Source: Prorocentrum cordatum (lineage: Eukaryota; Sar; Dinophyceae; Prorocentrales; Prorocentraceae). Taken from it: 64,000 bases of DNA. The notes under the pieces are model-generated. The model ran no database searches, was not told the DNA's origin, and saw only the letters and a program-made list of their open reading frames with translations. The stretch lies in contig CAUYUJ010020281.1 of NCBI GenBank assembly GCA_963575745.1, positions 1,133,869 through 1,197,868 of the forward strand, in the 5' to 3' direction. Within the stretch, counting starts at the first letter, position 1. Each line of letters starts with the position of its first letter. Both the position numbers and the translations under genes were made by a program. Below, in pieces: positions 31,568 through 43,576 of this stretch.

Positions 31568-32419
31568 TTGTGACGACGTCCCGCGCGAGAACGCGATTCC
31601 TGCATACATTGTGAGGAAGTATCAGGCGGGAGCTGTTGTTGTTGTTGTAAACGGGCCAAGGGCACAGTTTGGTGGCGTCTCGCTTTCACTGGAAAAAGAA
31701 CAGGGTGCGAGCCCCAGGAGAGGCACTCTAGTGGAATGGTTACCAGGCAGGGGGGATCAACAATAATTATTCTTCATTCATGAACAACAATAGCAACACC
31801 ACCAACAACAATACCAACACGCATTTTAAGACTGTTCGCTCTTATCTGCCCGCATGCCCTTCAACACGTAAATCCAAAACCCTCGATGACCGCCCTCCTC
31901 GTCTTCGAACGTATCCCCTTAGGGTATATCTTTCTTACATGCAGCGTGTATTTCGTGCAGCCTCTAAGGCAAGGGGGAAGAGGACGGATGGAAGGAAGGG
32001 ACAAAGGGCAGGCGGGTTGCTGAAGCATGCGTCCTGCATGAATCGCAAGGAAGTCTCGAACGATAGCGCGATTCCCAAATAAATGATGGGGAAATCAACA
32101 GCGAGAGCGTGATTCCTGAGTGTCACGGGCGCGGCATCTGAATACATCAAAAAATCAAATCCCCAGCGGGAACGCGATTCCTGCATACAGTGTAAGGATG
32201 TCCCACGCGAGAGCGCGATTCCTGCATACATTGTGAGGAAGTATCAGGCGGGAGCCGAAGTTGTTGTAAACCAGGGGCCGACCAACACATCATTTTCCTT
32301 GTGACAAGCAGGGCGCGAGCCCCGGGGGAGGCACTTTGATTGAAATATGCAAAATGGTTACCAGGCAGGGGGGGTCAATAATGATTATTCGTTGGAAATG
32401 AACATTCAACCAACAAAAA

Positions 32420-32479
32420 CGACAACAACAACAACTACTGCTACTACTACTACGACAACGACTACGACTACTACTACTG

Positions 32480-32514
<35 letters not shown>

Positions 32515-32616
32515 GCTACCAGTAATAACACGAATCCTACTTCTACTGCTAATACTATGGTTACTACTACTACTACTACTGCTACTACCACTACTACTAC
32601 TACTACGACTACTACG

Positions 32617-32649
<33 letters not shown>

Positions 32650-32679
32650 GCTACTGCTACCACTACGACTGCGGCTACG

Positions 32680-32720
<41 letters not shown>

Positions 32721-32751
32721 CGACTCCGACTACTAACACTAGTACAGCGAA

Positions 32752-32794
<43 letters not shown>

Positions 32795-32801
32795 GGTACT
32801 A

Positions 32802-32841
<40 letters not shown>

Positions 32842-32887
32842 AACTACTACTACTACTACTACGACTACTACGGCTACTACTACTACG

Positions 32888-32918
<31 letters not shown>

Positions 32919-32919
32919 T

Positions 32920-33012
<93 letters not shown>

Positions 33013-33013
33013 G

Positions 33014-33090
<77 letters not shown>

Positions 33091-33135
33091 GACTACTACG
33101 GCTACTACTACTACGACTACGACTACGACTACAAA
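32420..33135. repeat. (ACT)n of array copy 3, about 700 bp
   Basis: Nearly pure ACT with ACG and GCT variants. Frames read poly-Thr, Leu/Val or Ser and are not coding. Confidence 0.97.
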
Positions 33136-33768
33136 CACAGCAACAATAATAACAACACCAACAACACCAACAACAACAATAACAACACTCATGTTCAAAC
33201 TGCTCGCACTTATCTTCTTGCGTACCATTCAACACGTAAATCCCAAAACCTCGATGCCCACCCCCTTCGTCTTCGATCGTGACCCTTTATGGGTAGATGT
33301 TTTTTACTAGCGAAAAGTATTTCGGGTAACCCCTGAGGCAGGGGGAGAGAGGACGGATGGAAGGTAGGAACAAGGGACAGGCGGGTTGGTGATGCTTGCG
33401 TCCTGCGTAAATCGCAAGGAAGTCTCGAGCGATAGCGCGATTCCCATATAAATCGTTAGGATCGAGGGCGCGGCGTCTGAATAAATTGCGAAGGGTCCCC
33501 CGCGAGAGCGTGATTCCTGCATACATGGTTCGGAAGTCCCACGCGAGAGCGCGATTCCTGCATATATTGTTAGAAAATATCAGGCGGGAGCCGTTGTTGT
33601 TGTAAACCGGGACCCAGCAACATAGTTTGGTGACCCCTCACTTTCTCTAGAAAAAAAACAGGCTCGAGCCCTGGGAGAGAGACTGCAATTAAAACATGCA
33701 CTGCTTACCGGGCAAGGGGGCATCAACACTAATTATTCTTTGGAAATGAGAATTCGATAACAACACAG

Positions 33769-34586
33769 AACTCCGATATCGGGCGTAGCGACGAAAAGCG
33801 TCGCGTCCCTGACCCGTATCAGCCACCACGGGCCCTCTCTGAACGTCCCAACTCCTAAAACCGAGCACGAGGCTGGAACACGAATGACGACGGACGGTTC
33901 CAGGTCCTGCCTCGCTTCGGTCCTTTCTTCTTGCCCCTCCTCCTCCTCCTCCTCCTCCTCCTCCTCCTCCTCCTCCTCCTCCTGCGCCTCCCTACGCTAA
34001 GAGGAAGCAGACGAGAGCCGCAGTTGCGCTGGAACCTGCCTCCCTCTCGTGACAGAGCAGCCTGGTGTTTTGCCAATTCAGGTTAGGAATGCGTGAGCAT
34101 TCCTTTTGTAGTTTGTATGTCGCCTGCCTGGTGCCCTCAGGCCGCGGCCGCGCGAGAGCGAAGGACCCGTTCCACAGGACCCGACCGGTCCATTGGCACT
34201 CAAGACACTCCAGACACTCGCGATATTCCCCGTGCTCTGGGCCATATGAGCGCTCCGGCCCCCCACGGACCGATCCAGCCCGATTGGGTCGAGAGATCTG
34301 GCGTGATTTTGTTCAAGAGGTCGGATGTCGGCGAGAGGCCACGGAATCGCTGCCGTTGCCGCCCTCACTGCTCTCGCCAGTCGGCGCTGCTGTCGCCCAA
34401 GCAGCGCTTGCTCCAGAGAGCCCTTGGGTGCCCTCCCTGGACTTCCGACGGATTGTTTTTGTTCTCGACGCATGATCCCTGGACCATCCGACCCCTTCCC
34501 CAAGGCAAGCTGCTCATCCCGAATCCCTTGTTTAGGTCTCACCGTGCAAAAAAAAAACGTTCAGATAGAATCTGGCCCAAGACTTA
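33769..34586. other. No gene recognised
   Basis: A (CTC)n tract lies at 33936-33986. Frames at 34065-34590 have no domain. Confidence 0.5.
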
Positions 34587-34740
34587 GGTTGGGCCTGTCC
34601 CCCTACAGGGGGATTTTGGACGAACAATAAAAAATGCAAAAAAAACCCAAAAGATGCCCAAACATACTCCAAAAAAATAGTCCCCAGACTATTGTTTTAC
34701 TATCTTTGAATATTCCCCTGTAGAGGGACAGGCCCGACTT
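34587..34740. mobile_element. 154-bp TIR element, complete copy 1
   Basis: Left end GTTGGGCCTGTCCCCCTACA pairs with the right end TGTAGAGGGACAGGCCCGAC. The A+T-rich interior has CCCCAGACTATTnTTTnACTAT. There is no coding capacity. Its length is the same as the copy at 62308-62461, which supports a defined non-autonomous element. Confidence 0.88.
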
Positions 34741-34894
34741 ACTCCTAGACCCCGGGGGGTCCCTCTCGACCGACTCTCCACCCCGAGCCGTTCTCTCACG
34801 GCCCCAGGGCCCGTGGAAGCTCCTGGGGCCACCCAGGCTGCGAAAAACGCTCCAGGGACCCCCCTCCCTCCATAACTCTTTTTCCTTCACTGAA

Positions 34895-34990
34895 GGGGCC
34901 CTGGGACACACAAATAAATACACACAACTAAAAAGATTCCCCATATTTTCAAATGTTTTCTGGGTTTCTGTCTTCCCCCCCCCACTTTAC
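34895..34990. repeat. ACACACAAATAAATACA dispersed family, partial copy
   Basis: It begins GGGGCCCTGGGACACACAAA, then ATTCCCCATATTTTC and TTTCTGTCTTCCCCCCC. Related copies: 45984-46138, 61718-61830, 61891-61920, 62088-62215. Confidence 0.7.
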
Positions 34991-35140
34991 AGATTTTTAC
35001 CTAACAGCGAAGACTGATAGGTTTCTAATGGTCTCAAAAGAAAGCATCTTGACTCCTCAGGGGGGTCTGGGCAGATGCCGGACGGGTGCCGGGGAGAATC
35101 CGCGGAAATCGTTTTAAGCAAACAGTTACACACTTCGAGG

Positions 35141-35470
35141 TCTTCGAGGTCCCAGAACTCCATTCCTGGGCATGTTTTTGAATGCCCGGAGCCAACCGTA
35201 GGCCACTTCGTGGTCTTCGAATTCCCAGAACTCCATTCCTGGGCATGATTTTGAATGCTCGGAGCCAACTGCAGGCCACTTCGTGGTCTTCGAGGTCCCA
35301 GAACTCCATTCCTGCGCATGATTTTGAATGCCCGGAGCCAACTGTAGGCCACTTCGTGGTCTTCGAATTCCCAGAACTCCATTCCTGGGCATGATTTTGA
35401 ATGCCCGGAGCCAACTGTAGGCCACTTCGTGTTCTTCGAGATCCCAGAACTCCATGCCCGGGCCACATTC
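35141..35470. repeat. 73-bp satellite with dimer structure
   Basis: TCTTCGA starts units at 35141, 35214, 35287, 35360 and 35433, exactly 73 bp apart. Units 1, 3 (and 5, with a change) continue GGTCCCAG, and units 2 and 4 continue ATTCCCAG, so the real period is 146 bp. Identity between units is above 90% by eye. Confidence 0.93.
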
Positions 35471-35474
35471 TAAA

Positions 35475-36335
35475 TGCTGAGGCAGGGTGAGGCTGAGGCT
35501 GAGGCAGGCTGAGGCTGAGGCAGGCTGAGGCTGGTGGCGAGGCTGAAGGCAGACTGAGGCTGAGGCTGAAGCAGGCTGAGCTGAGGCTGAGGCAGGCTGA
35601 GGCTGAGGCTGAGGCTTGAGGCTGAGGCTGAGGCAGGCTGAGGCTGAGGCTGAGGCTGAGGCTGAGGCAGGCTGAGGCAGGCTGAGGCTGAGGCTGAGGA
35701 GGCTGAGGCAGGCAGGCTGCTGAGGCAGGCTGAGGCTGAGGCTGAGGCAGGCTGAGGCTGAGGCTGAGGCTGAGGCTGAGGCTGAGGCTGAGGCTGAGGC
35801 TGAGGAGGCTGAGGCTGAGGCTGAGGCTGAGAGGCTGAGGCTGAGGCTGAGGCAGGCTGAGGCTGAGGCCGAGGCTGAAGGCAGACTGAGGCTGAGGCTG
35901 AAGCAGGCTGAGGCTGAGGCTGAGGCAGGCTGAGGCTGAGGCTGAGGCAGGCTGATGCTGAGGCTGAGGCTGAGGCTGAGGCTGATGCAGGCTGAGGCTG
36001 AGGAGGCTGAGGCTGAGGCCGAGGCTGAAGGCAGACTGAGGCTGAGGCTGAAGCAGGCTGAGGCTGAGGCAGGCTGAGGCTGAGGCTGAGGCAGGCTGAT
36101 GCTGAGGCTGAGGCTGAGGCTGAGGGACTGAGGCGAGGCAGGCTGAGGCTGAGGCTGAGGCAGGCTGAGGCTGAGGCTGAGGCTGATGCAGGCTGAGGCT
36201 GAGGCAGGCTGAGGCTGAGGCCGAGGCTGAAGGCAGACTGAGCTGAGGCTGAAGCAGGCTGAGGCTGAGGCTGAGGCAGGCTGAGGCTGAGGCAGGCTGA
36301 GGCTGAGGCTGAGGCAGGCTGAGGCTGAGGCTGTG
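35475..36335. repeat. GGCTGA hexamer array, about 860 bp
   Basis: GGCTGA units with regular GGCAGGCTGA variants and a few longer blocks (GAAGGCAGACTGA). It passes into GACTGC units at 36332-36390. Confidence 0.97.
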
Positions 36336-36639
36336 ACTGCGACTGCCGTTGCCACTGCGACTGTCATCGCGAATGCGACTGCGACTGCGAGAACAGCAGA
36401 ATTCTACAACTGGATTCTCATCTGAGTCTTAAGGGGAATGCTTCCAGATATGCTCCTACACATCGCTGTTAGTTTGCTTTGCCAGGATAATCCGATTTTT
36501 TCCTGGGAATCGACGATTCATAGTGCCTGTGTTTTTGTCCCTCCTGATTCACGTGGAACTCTTTCGAAGAGAAAGAAGACCATCGACTTCACGCTTGTCT
36601 GGCGACGACATCAGCATGCGTCTTTTTTAGAGGCATTCC

Positions 36640-36817
36640 AGATGGTGTCGAAGTTGACGGGGTCAGAGGGTCGCGCCGCATCGGCGATGCATCGCCGATC
36701 CATCAGCGACGTCGGCGATGCAACGGCGACGTCTGCGGAGAGGAGATCGGCATCCGCATCGAACCGCATCGCCGATGCGGCGCGATCCCCCACCCCCCCC
36801 TTACTCCGTCTCCATCA
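36640..36817. mobile_element. CGATGC-core family, copy 3
   Basis: AGATGGTGTCGAAGTTGACG at the left and TTACTCCGTCTCCATC at the right correspond to the ends of the 20204-20436 element. The core CGCCGCATCGGCGATGCATC is shared. Confidence 0.7.
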
Positions 36818-36861
36818 GTACTGCGAACTGAAAGGTTAGGCGAACATTTCCTCCCGCCAGT

Positions 36862-36985
36862 TTTGGTAGCAAGCTGGGTTCCCGGGTTCCCGGTTCCAGG
36901 TTAACCGGTTCCCGGGTACTGGTTCCGGGCCGATTTCGGTGGGTTCTGGAGTCCCGGGCTCCCGGGTTCCCGGTCGATCTCCTCA
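36862..36985. repeat. CCCGGGTTCCCGG repeats
   Basis: Four to five imperfect copies of GGTTCCCGGG-type blocks. Confidence 0.75.
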
Positions 36986-37137
36986 GCGAGAACCATCCAC
37001 CGATTGGGGTTCTTCTCTGGCGTCATGAACGTGCAAGCTTCGTGCGACAGGCGGAACCGCCTGTACATGAAAAGACGACACCAATCTCCCCAGGCCCCCG
37101 ACGTCATGATTGTTTCATTACGTCGACCCATGGAGGT

Positions 37138-37257
37138 CTCGACCAATTCCCCTGGACCGGTTTTTCATCCTGAGTCGTTTTTTGACGGTCCCGAGGGCCG
37201 GTAAGGGCCCCCAGAGGCCGAAAACAACCAAAAACCTCCCGTCCTGATTTTTTCCTC
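37138..37257 (-). repeat. Dispersed repeat, inverted relative to 6165-6283
   Basis: The reverse complement matches 6165-6283 over about 120 bases. Confidence 0.8.
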
Positions 37258-37398
37258 ACCCGAGGGGGGTCTGGGTCATTGGCACGCGTTCTCCCTCCCG
37301 GGCTGTGAGTCCCCAAAGTCACAGCACTGCCCAGCTGGCGCTTCCTCCGTGCCCCCTCCCTGGCCGTCTCTGGGCGCCTGCCTCTCCGGGAGCCCCCG

Positions 37399-38900
37399 GC
37401 ATCCCACGGGCCCCCTGGGCGGAGGCGGTTTCGCACGGCTCCTCTTCCAGCCCCCGTCGTGCCTTCGGTGGGGGCTCGCCCCCTCCCCCCTGCCCGCCCC
37501 CACCCCCGTGGGTCTGGGAGGGAGGGGCTGGGAGGCGCTGGAGCGTCCAAGATGGCCCAAGCTGGATCCCAGACGGCCTCACAGAGCCCCGAATGTCCTC
37601 CAAGATAGCTCAAGACAGACGAAGATGGGTTCCAACATGCTACAGCCCGACACATATCCAGGACGGGTCAGATGCGGGCTCCCCAGGACGCGTCCAACAG
37701 GCCAACGTCCTTCAACCACGTCGAGGCAATGATTTCAGCCTTCTCTTCTTCGCTTCGAATGGCATTCCGAAGCCTCAAGATGGCCCAAGAGAAGCCTAAG
37801 TCGGACCCAAGATGGCCCCAAGAGAGCCCAAGAGCGCCCCCAAGAGGGCCACGGGCGATGCTAATGAAGCACCCCCCGTCTTTGATCAACAAGAACAATC
37901 AAACTACATAGTTTTGTTTGAGGATTTCGGCTGTTCGAATGCATCTTTGGAAAGCTTTGGGCCCAAGGGGGCTCCGAGAGGGCCCCACATGTGTTCAGAT
38001 CGCCGCCAAGATGGCGCAAGATGGTCCAAACTTGCCAAGAATGGCCTCGAAAATGCTTCCAACAGGCCCAGTGATGGCCCCAAGCCAGGTCCAAGTAGCC
38101 ACGAAGATTTCCACGGACGGTCCCAAGAGGCCCACATCTGTCCAGAACCTGATGGAAATCCATGTAATGTGTCTTCTCGCCTTTTTTTAATGTCGACTGG
38201 CCATCTGCGGCCTCAAGACGGTTCCAATATGGCCCAAGAGGGTCCGAAGAGAGCTTCAAGAGAGGTCCCAGAGGCGAGCTTAAGGGCTCCAGAAGGGCGG
38301 CGCCAATTTAGATTCTCCAAGACGGTCCCCAAGGCTCTCAGGAGGCCCCCACAAAGGCCCCAAGAGAGCTCTAAAGCCTTACAACATGGCTCCAAGACGG
38401 CTCCAAGAGTCACAAAGAGTGCCCAAAACAGCCCTCAAGATGGCTCCAGAGGAAGACGTCTCAAGTCCAAGATCAGCAACCCAAATCGGCGCCGCCCCCT
38501 CTTCCTCCTTTTCAGCCTTCTCATCGTCCAACCTTCTCCTCGTCCTCCTCCTCCTCCTCCTCCCACTCTTCCCACCAAGGGTTCACCAGAAGTTGAATGA
38601 AAGCATGCTCCATCGAACTAATATTCCTTGTGCCCGCGTTCCTCCTTCTCCTCCTCATCATCATCCTCCTTCTCCTCCCTCATTCTTCCTCCTCCTTCCT
38701 CCTCCTCTCCCTCTTCCCGCATCATCCTTGTCCTCCGCCCTTCCTCCTGGTTCTGATCAGGCTGATTCGGAACTTCGGTTGGACCCGCTCCCCAGCTCTC
38801 TGTTTGACTGCAAGCTCCCCCAATTCCCTGATCAAAGCAACTTGCCCGGGCATAATGTTTGGATGGACGAGTGGAGATACGCGAAGCGTCAAGACTTGTT
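37399..38900 (+). mobile_element. CCAAGAGGCCC-core element, copy 2 (about 1.5 kb)
   Basis: Same ends as the element that splits the array at 30.7 kb: CATCCCACGGGCCCCCTGGG ... GGCTCCTCTTCCAG at the left, CCCTGATCA ... GAGATACGCGAAGCGT at the right. The core repeats (37550-38470) and the CTC tract (38480-38760) are longer than in copy 1. Short non-repetitive frames near the right end (for example LPGHNVWMDEWRYAK) have a diverged counterpart at 31430, but are too short to call. Confidence 0.7.
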
Positions 38901-41050
38901 GTTTCTCAATCCCGGCAACGTGTCTCCATATGGACTCAGCTTCTTCGTGAGACATAGAAAACGGATTTAGTCTCCCAAGCTGAATCAAACTCCGCGATCG
39001 GGATCAAACCTCTCGGTCCTGCACCGCATCCACCCTCCGCAGTGGGGGGATGCCCCGTGGATTCCCAGGACCAGACCTCTTCTCGTCATGGAAAAAGGGG
39101 GTGCCTCTTGCAGTGTTCGGACCGGGGGGGGGGCGACTGCCACGCCCCTGGGCCGTCAGCACAACGGCCAGGGACGGAGAGACGGGCCCATGCGAGGGGG
39201 GTCTGCCTCTGGGGTGTCCCGTCGTGGAGCAATACTGCCATCGGACATCCCCCGGAGGCGATGGATGTGGATACGTAACTATCTCTGCGCCCCCCCCCCA
39301 GTCCCAGAGGCATCCAGATCCACCGCCCTCCTGCTCACCCAGGACAGCGGCTCCCCCAAGTTCCCCCGGGCGGTGGCTCCGAGCATCCTTCCGGCCCGGT
39401 ATGAGGGCGACCTTTTCTGCAGGGGGTCGGGCGCCTTTGGGCTGCTGCGCGGTCAGACGCGGCTGGCCTTGGCGAGGTCGCATCAGTACAACTTCCTGCA
39501 GCTCCAGGGTGTCTGGAACTCTATCGCATCCTCCTCGTGGACCCCCTGCTCGCAATCTGCCAAACAACTGCCAAAATCCGCAATCGTGCTGTAGGCGCTG
39601 GGTGGAGTGTCCTTACATCCCTTGGAGGTCTCTGCTCTGTGGATTGTACATGCTCTGAATGGCCCCAGAACCTGGAAGTCAAAGGCAGTTCTTGGCGTTC
39701 CCCAGGCTTGTCGCGTGACTTTCTTGGAAGCGTGGTAAGGTGGTCCATATTTCCCACGTGCCTATGGGACCGCGCAGGGGCTGTCGTGAGCCCCTTAGGG
39801 TCCAAGACACCCAAAAGAGGCCCAAGAGGCTTCGAGGAGGCTCCCAAGAGAGCCGCAGAGAGGAGGAATTCGAACTGCCATTCCGAGCCCTCCACACCAA
39901 GATGCCCCCAAGAAGCCCCTGGAGGCTTTCAAAACGCCCCAAGAGGCTCCCAGTAGGCCCAAAAGAAGCTCCACAATATGCCCCAATATGAGTCCAGGAA
40001 GCCTCTTGCCCACGACTCAGAAACAGTAGCGAGGTGGGCCGAAGGCCACTGGATCCGCCGCCCCCTGTGCTTGCCACAAGAGCGTTGGGCGCGCTTGGTT
40101 TCAACGCACATCATAGCCCTCCCAAGGAATTCCCGCCGGCTTGTGGCCAGTCCCACTGGCCAACTGTTGGCTTGACCACCGAAAACGGCTCCAAAAGGGT
40201 CCCCAACAGGGTCCAGGTCAGCATCAAGCTGGTGCAGGATTGCCAGAGCTGCCTCGTGGTAGGCCCAATAAAACTCCACGGGGGCCCATATCTGTTCCCC
40301 ACGACGACACAAAAGGCCCCCAAAACGCTGCTGAAGGCTCCAAGCGGTCCTCCAATAGGGCCTATAGAGGCAATGACACTTGACTGTCTGTTGCCTTTGT
40401 TCGATGACTTTCGGATTCTCGCCTTTTCGGCCTCCACAGGACGCCGCTTTCGGATGATCGTCCCCAGACTGCCCGCGAGACGCCGTTCTCGAGAGCGCCC
40501 ACGACATCCCAAGAGGCCCCCACGAGCACCCACGACGGCCCACACGGGCCCCGTCTCCAAGAGGGCCACACGACGCTCCAAGAGAGAGCCCCGAGGCGGC
40601 TCCAGAGCGCCCTAAGGCCACAAGGTGTCTGCTGAGGGCGCCAGGATGCCCCCAAGGAGGGCCAAGCGGCCAGACAAGATTTGTTTGCGCTCTTCTCCCA
40701 GCGCGCAAGATTCGTGTTGTCTTCGTTTCCCAAAGCAAAATGACACCACAAATGAGGAAAAAGACGCGTCTCAAATGCAACCTCTCTGTTGCACCATGCC
40801 GCGCACACCATGCCCCTGAACCCCTTTCAAAGCAGGGATCAACAGAACACGGGTGGCACTACATATGAGGAATAATGGCCAAACGGCCTGACAAGGGCCC
40901 CAAGACAACCCCAAGACTGCCCCAAACGGTCCTTCCCCGGATTTCCCCAGTGGTTTCCTCAGCGGCTGTGGGAACGGACAGTCCACTAGAACGGCTGGAA
41001 ATTGCACCACACAAGCGTTTCCAAAAGGCAGGGGGGGGGGGCGGTGACTC
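38901..41050. other. Mostly minisatellite remnants; one weak exon candidate
   Basis: 39306-39594 on the plus strand has natural composition (STALLLTQDSGSPKF, LALARSHQYNFLQLQGVW) after an acceptor-like C-run and AG, but I see no domain. CCAAGAGGCCC-type units occur at 39795-40000, 40300-40380, 40490-40700 and 40880-40935. Confidence 0.45.
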
Positions 41051-41051
41051 G

Positions 41052-42329
41052 CCCGAGGCGCCTTCGATAGCTGTTCTTCTCGAAGCAGGAAGCGCCGGCG
41101 TCGGCGCAACACGTCTTCGCTGTGCAATCATCGCCCGCCTTCGCGCAATCGGGCTTCGGTGCAGGCAGTGGAATTGTCAAGTTGACAGGGGGGGCCCAGC
41201 CTGGCGAGCCGAAGTCGTCCCAGCGGTACCAATCCAGGTTGCTCGGCCGTTGGCTCCACTGGTCACCCAAGCAGCCCTCGCAGCCAAACTGCCAGACCTG
41301 GTAGCCTATGAATACCCCAGAGCTGTTCAAGGAGTCGAGGTACTCGTACATTGCCGTCTGGCACTTCGCAGCAGTACCATCGTCGGCCTCGAAAGAGCCA
41401 ATCTCTGTCATCATCAATTTCTTGCCGTACTTTTTCGCCCACTCAACGGTTTTCGGCAGGCCCCAGTTAGCACCATTGCAGCCGACGGTTTTGCCGTCGA
41501 TTGTCTGGCCGCACCACTTGTTGGACCAATGTCCTTCGCATCCAGTCTCGACTCCACCGAATGTGAGGTCCATATATTGGTGCACATCGTACGCCAAATT
41601 TTCTGCTGGGTCCTCGATCGCAGCGAGGCGGGTGTTACCGGCGCGGTGCGTACCGTCGATATCCTCGCCCCAACGGAACTCTTCCCCCCAAGACGAAGCC
41701 CCCGTCCAATCAATATTTCCGGTCCAGTGAAGACCAGGCACCAGCACGAGGTTTGTTGAACCGACCTCGCGAATCTTCAGCAAGGCTGCCTGACACCACA
41801 TTCGCCACGTTTCTATTGTAACCCCATCGAAATCAGGCGTGTTTGGGTCGAAGTAGTTGGCCTGGCCGTTGGCGAACCCGAAGCGGGGCTCGTTGTACAG
41901 CCCGAAGATGGCCATGGGGTTGCTGCCCCACTTCTCCGCAATGGCCCCCCAGAGGCTCACGAAATCGCCCAGCCGAGCATCCTTCCCATTGTATTGCAAG
42001 CCTTGGTCGTTGTTGTGGGGGTCTATGATTACGTAGGCGCCAAGCTTCTCGGTTATGAATTCGACAGTGTCGGCGACCCCGGGCACGAGGTCGAGGGTGC
42101 TGGCCCCCAGGCTGGACTGCAGCCTCTCCCAGATGATGGGCAGTCGGAAGCAGTTGGCCCCCTGGCGGCGGAAATACAGAATGTGGGCCAGGTCCGGCGC
42201 CGTATAGTGACCGTCCCTGCCACCGTGCGCGTCGAGGTCAAACCCAACGGCGTTGATCCCCACGCACCACATGCCCTCTGGGCCGCCATAGTTCTTGGTG
42301 TACAGCTTCGCGACGACGTCGTCTATAGC
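41052..42329 (-). CDS. GH5 endo-beta-1,4-glucanase (cellulase) with Cys-rich tail
   Basis: Predicted secreted or cell-wall-acting cellulase, glycoside hydrolase family 5, cleaving beta-1,4-glucan with retention. In the minus-strand frame: GMWCVGINAVGFDLD, ANCFRLPIIWERL (the FRLP Arg), YVIIDPHNN, acid/base Glu in IFGLYNEP (codon 41889-41891), catalytic-site His in YDVHQYMD, nucleophile Glu in MMTEIGSF, GYQVWQFG. It ends with a Pro-rich linker and CAKAGDDCTAKTCCADAG, a Cys-rich module as in dinoflagellate cellulases. Closest fit by eye is subfamily GH5_5. The frame stays open to 42581 (ATG) and 40986 (stop), but both extensions look intronic, so this is an internal exon. A GC-type donor (GCGAGT) lies at about 41050. 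No signal peptide was found here. Cellulases in these algae act on the cellulosic theca. Confidence 0.92.
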
Positions 42330-43575
42330 GCCTTGAGCGCAGCTCTTGCGAGGCTCCAGCCAGCGGGGGAAGTGGCTGCGGCTCCTGCTGCTCGTGCTCA
42401 CGCTGCTGCACGTGCTGATTGTCCTCCCTCCCTCCCCCTCTGCCCGCACAGCCACTTTCCCCGCTCGCAGAAGGCCCTGAACAAAAACACCTCTGGGGCG
42501 CGCCTGGCATGCTCCCCTGGACATGCGCCACTGCACGGGCCCGCTGAAGCAGGGCGGCCTCCGCGGGTTCCTCTTGGGCATGGAATAAGCAGGTCCTGAC
42601 AGAAACGGGTTCTAGAACCTCCCTCCCGGATCAGCATCTCATCTCGAGCCTCTCTCCGAGGGCCCTCATGCCCGTAGAGGGCCCCGAAGGCTCGGGAACG
42701 GGGAAGAGCCTCAGGACCTGTTTCCCTCTGGACCCGCTCGCCGCGTAAGGGAACAGGAACATAGCCATACCGCTGCTCCGCGGACCTCTCCCAAGGCGCG
42801 GCCTGACCAGAATCCCGAAAGGAACCCACCGTGGCGACGAAAGCTCGCCAGGACGAGCAGCGCCATCGGCATACGGCAATGTCGTGTCGAGCCGACTTCG
42901 GCGCTGGCTTCTGAGACCGCGGGGATCGTTCAAGCTTGCACGATCGGCCGCTTCCGCATCGCCCATGCGTTCAGCATCGACCGCTTCTGGGCCGCCAGCG
43001 GCGCTCGGCGCTGAATGCTGGCGGCGAGGTCCCCGCTGGCCGTCGCGACGCGCACCCCCTCCACGGAGCTCGCTCCACGGCGATCCTCCGCGGCGCACGC
43101 CCCCGAGGGCGCCGGCTCCCGCTCCGGCGCCCGCGCCAGCGCCCGCCGGGGCGCCAGGCACAGCGCCAGCGGAAGCGCGGCGAGCGGCAGCGGGTGCCAC
43201 ATGGCCGGGGCTCGGGCTGGCCACCACGCCGAAGGGCCTGGGCCGAGAGGTCTGGGGCCGAGAGGCACGGGGCCGAGGCTTGTGTCGAGCGGCTACGGGT
43301 CATGATGCTGCCGATGTTGGCTAGCGTGCGATGAGGAGAACGAGGGACAGAGTGATAAGGAGAAGAGTCGAGGGATGAGGAAGAAGAGGAGGAAGAGGAA
43401 AAGGAAGGAAGATTGAGGAGGGAGGAAGGAGGATGGAGCAGGAGGGAGGAGGAGTAGTGGGAAGGCGAGAAATCTGAAGAAATATAGCCGGACTGCAGTA
43501 TCCCCAAACAGGGTTTTTAGACCCACTGCGGTTTCCAAGGTCGATTGCGTGCCCGCCTAGTGCGGGCTGGCATGG
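42330..43575. other. No gene recognised
   Basis: Upstream side of the cellulase. It is GC-rich with Ala/Arg-rich frames on both strands up to about 43300. A purine tract (GGAGGAAGAG-type) lies at 43330-43465. An upstream cellulase exon with a signal peptide should lie to the right but was not identified. Confidence 0.5.
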
Positions 43576-43576
43576 C

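Larger units (their letters stand above)
29965..33768 (+). repeat. Tandem array of a roughly 630-bp unit carrying variable triplet tracts
   Basis: Unit order: GTTACCnGGCAnGGGG, a triplet tract, AAGACTGTTCGCTCTTATCT, TCGTCTTCGA, several GCGAGAGCGCGATTCCTGCA motifs, then GTATCAGGCGGGAGC. Copy 1: 29965-30723 plus 31568-31620, split by an insertion. Copy 2: about 31620-32245. Copy 3: about 32245-33575. A partial copy 4 ends at about 33768. The triplet tract is CAA in copy 1, short AAC in copy 2 and about 700 bp of ACT in copy 3. Confidence 0.85.

Noticed and set aside
32290-33235. Poly-Val, poly-Ser and poly-Thr frames
   Set aside because: Translations of the (ACT)n array only.
35126-36367. A 413-codon minus-strand frame
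   Set aside because: It is the GGCTGA array plus the 73-bp satellite read in one frame (Ser/Leu and Pro/Gln repeats).
42330-42581. Cellulase start at the ATG at 42579-42581
   Set aside because: The first 80 or so codons are Arg/Gly/Ser-rich with no signal peptide, unlike the enzyme; more likely intron read-through.
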